A DNA stretch of 64,000 nucleotides from Lepidodermella squamata (taxonomy: Eukaryota; Gastrotricha), in contig JBLDXI010000025.1 in assembly GCA_047495785.1 (NCBI GenBank), positions 744,001-808,000 on the forward strand, written 5' to 3'. Below, one piece after another: positions 63,126 through 64,000 of this stretch. The stretch's first letter is position 1. Each line of letters opens with the position of its first letter. A program made the position numbers and the translations under genes. The notes beneath the pieces are model-generated. The model made no database searches, was not told where the DNA came from, and was given only the letters and a program-made list of their open reading frames with translations.

Positions 63126-64000
63126 GATAACTGGGATTCCTACAGTCTGGGAAGTGAAATGCTGTATCAGCGGTCAGAATACCAATAATTACTGAATGCT
63201 GTTCCACTTTGGAGTTTCTCGGGTTTTTTGAGATAAGACTGAGCATTTCCTTGCATAGGAATAGTGGAGAATCCTTACGTTTGGACAAGATTAGGGAAGA
63301 ATGCAAATGCACAAACACAGAAAATAGTGTGAGTAAGCTTAAATTTATGGTTCGTGATCGACCCAATGAGCAAAATAAGTGGTTCTATTAGCAGAGAGAG
63401 GAAAGAGTATAATAGGCTTTTCATATAATTTCAGTGCACCATAGGCGAGGGATAGCTATCGAGTCCGGATACTTAGTCAACTGTTATCTGTGTTATTTGC
63501 TGCCTGTGAGGTCAAGCTCCGGGGCTCAGACTGGCACCATGAGCTGCTGATAAAACACAGCCATTTAGCCTTGTGCCTTGTTGATAAAGCATGCGAGCAT
63601 CATAACTCGGCAGCAATAAGTGCAGAGTAGAAGGGGGTGTAAGTTTAAGGTGTAAACAAAAAGTGTCAGCGCAGACAGGATGTGGTTCAAGAAAAAAAAC
63701 CGAAATTAGGTTGAAAACGCTCAAAAAGAAGACACAAAAATGGTCTTCGCAGGTATTTCATTGGGCGCATGTCAATCTTGCCAACGAAAGATTGAGCATT
63801 TTGTTGAAAACTCGCATGTCAAAACTGCTCAATTCTCACTGATAGCTAAGTATGTGGTTTGAAAATGATGTGGTGAGAGTGGCTAGCAGCCATAGCAACA
63901 TCTGTTTCAGAAATTGCTTTGCTTGATCTAGCGGCACGTGCACGTAATTGCGTCGATTGACTGACTACTCTAAAGAGCTGTTTTTTAGTGCGAGTAAATA
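63126..64000. other. Right end of window, no gene recognised
   Basis: Nearly 0.9 kb with only short open frames that lack motifs. No splice-linked coding region or repeat was recognised. A gene continuing beyond the window cannot be excluded. Confidence 0.35.

Overview
This is a eukaryotic, almost certainly metazoan window. The genes are split by short introns (mostly 45-70 bp) with GT..AG borders. They encode animal families: neprilysin, C-type lectin, PAN/apple, kringle, GABA-B-like receptor, lipocalin, RING-CH ligase and GH35 beta-galactosidase. The compact genes, TATA-like boxes close to start codons and many small transposons fit a small-genome invertebrate, probably an ecdysozoan such as a tardigrade or nematode relative. 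The species cannot be fixed from the sequence alone. All exon models are hand-made from splice borders and reading frame, often cross-checked between paralogues.

Layout. 0.3-1.6 kb: two paralogous small six-cysteine secreted proteins (- strand). 2.2-12.3 kb: two tandem secreted neprilysins (M13 metalloproteases, - strand) with five exons of exactly equal length in both copies. They are separated by about 4.3 kb of repeats (palindrome, tRNA-derived SINE, TIR elements) and a one-domain PAN-like secreted protein. 13.0-16.3 kb: a RING-CH (MARCH-like) membrane E3 ligase and a lipocalin (+). 17.1-20.0 kb: copy 1 of a mosaic secreted protein with order signal peptide, PAN-like, C-type lectin, PAN, PAN, C-type lectin, kringle, lectin-like segment, C-type lectin. 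20.4-34.9 kb: two paralogous single-pass membrane proteins with several concanavalin-A-like domains and a Ser/Thr-rich stalk, flanking a GABA-B-like class C GPCR (all -).

37.5-47.1 kb: copy 2 of the mosaic lectin gene, broken by a 4.8-kb Jockey-like non-LTR retrotransposon inserted inside coding exon 3 (target duplication AATG). 50.2-56.7 kb: copy 3, apparently intact. Copies 2 and 3 are each followed by a DUF1295/steroid-reductase-like gene, a pseudogene after copy 2 and intact after copy 3, so a block duplication is visible. 59.7-62.3 kb: a secreted GH35 beta-galactosidase (-). 62.6-63.1 kb: a perfect 211-bp inverted repeat with tRNA-like A and B boxes.

Taken together the window is a cluster of secreted or cell-surface proteins: lectins, proteases, a glycosidase, a lipocalin and Cys-rich peptides. 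It has grown by tandem duplication and is being remodelled by transposons. A role at the body surface, gut or in defence is an inference only. The most notable items are the PAN/lectin/kringle mosaic family, its retrotransposon-disrupted member, and the perfect inverted repeat.
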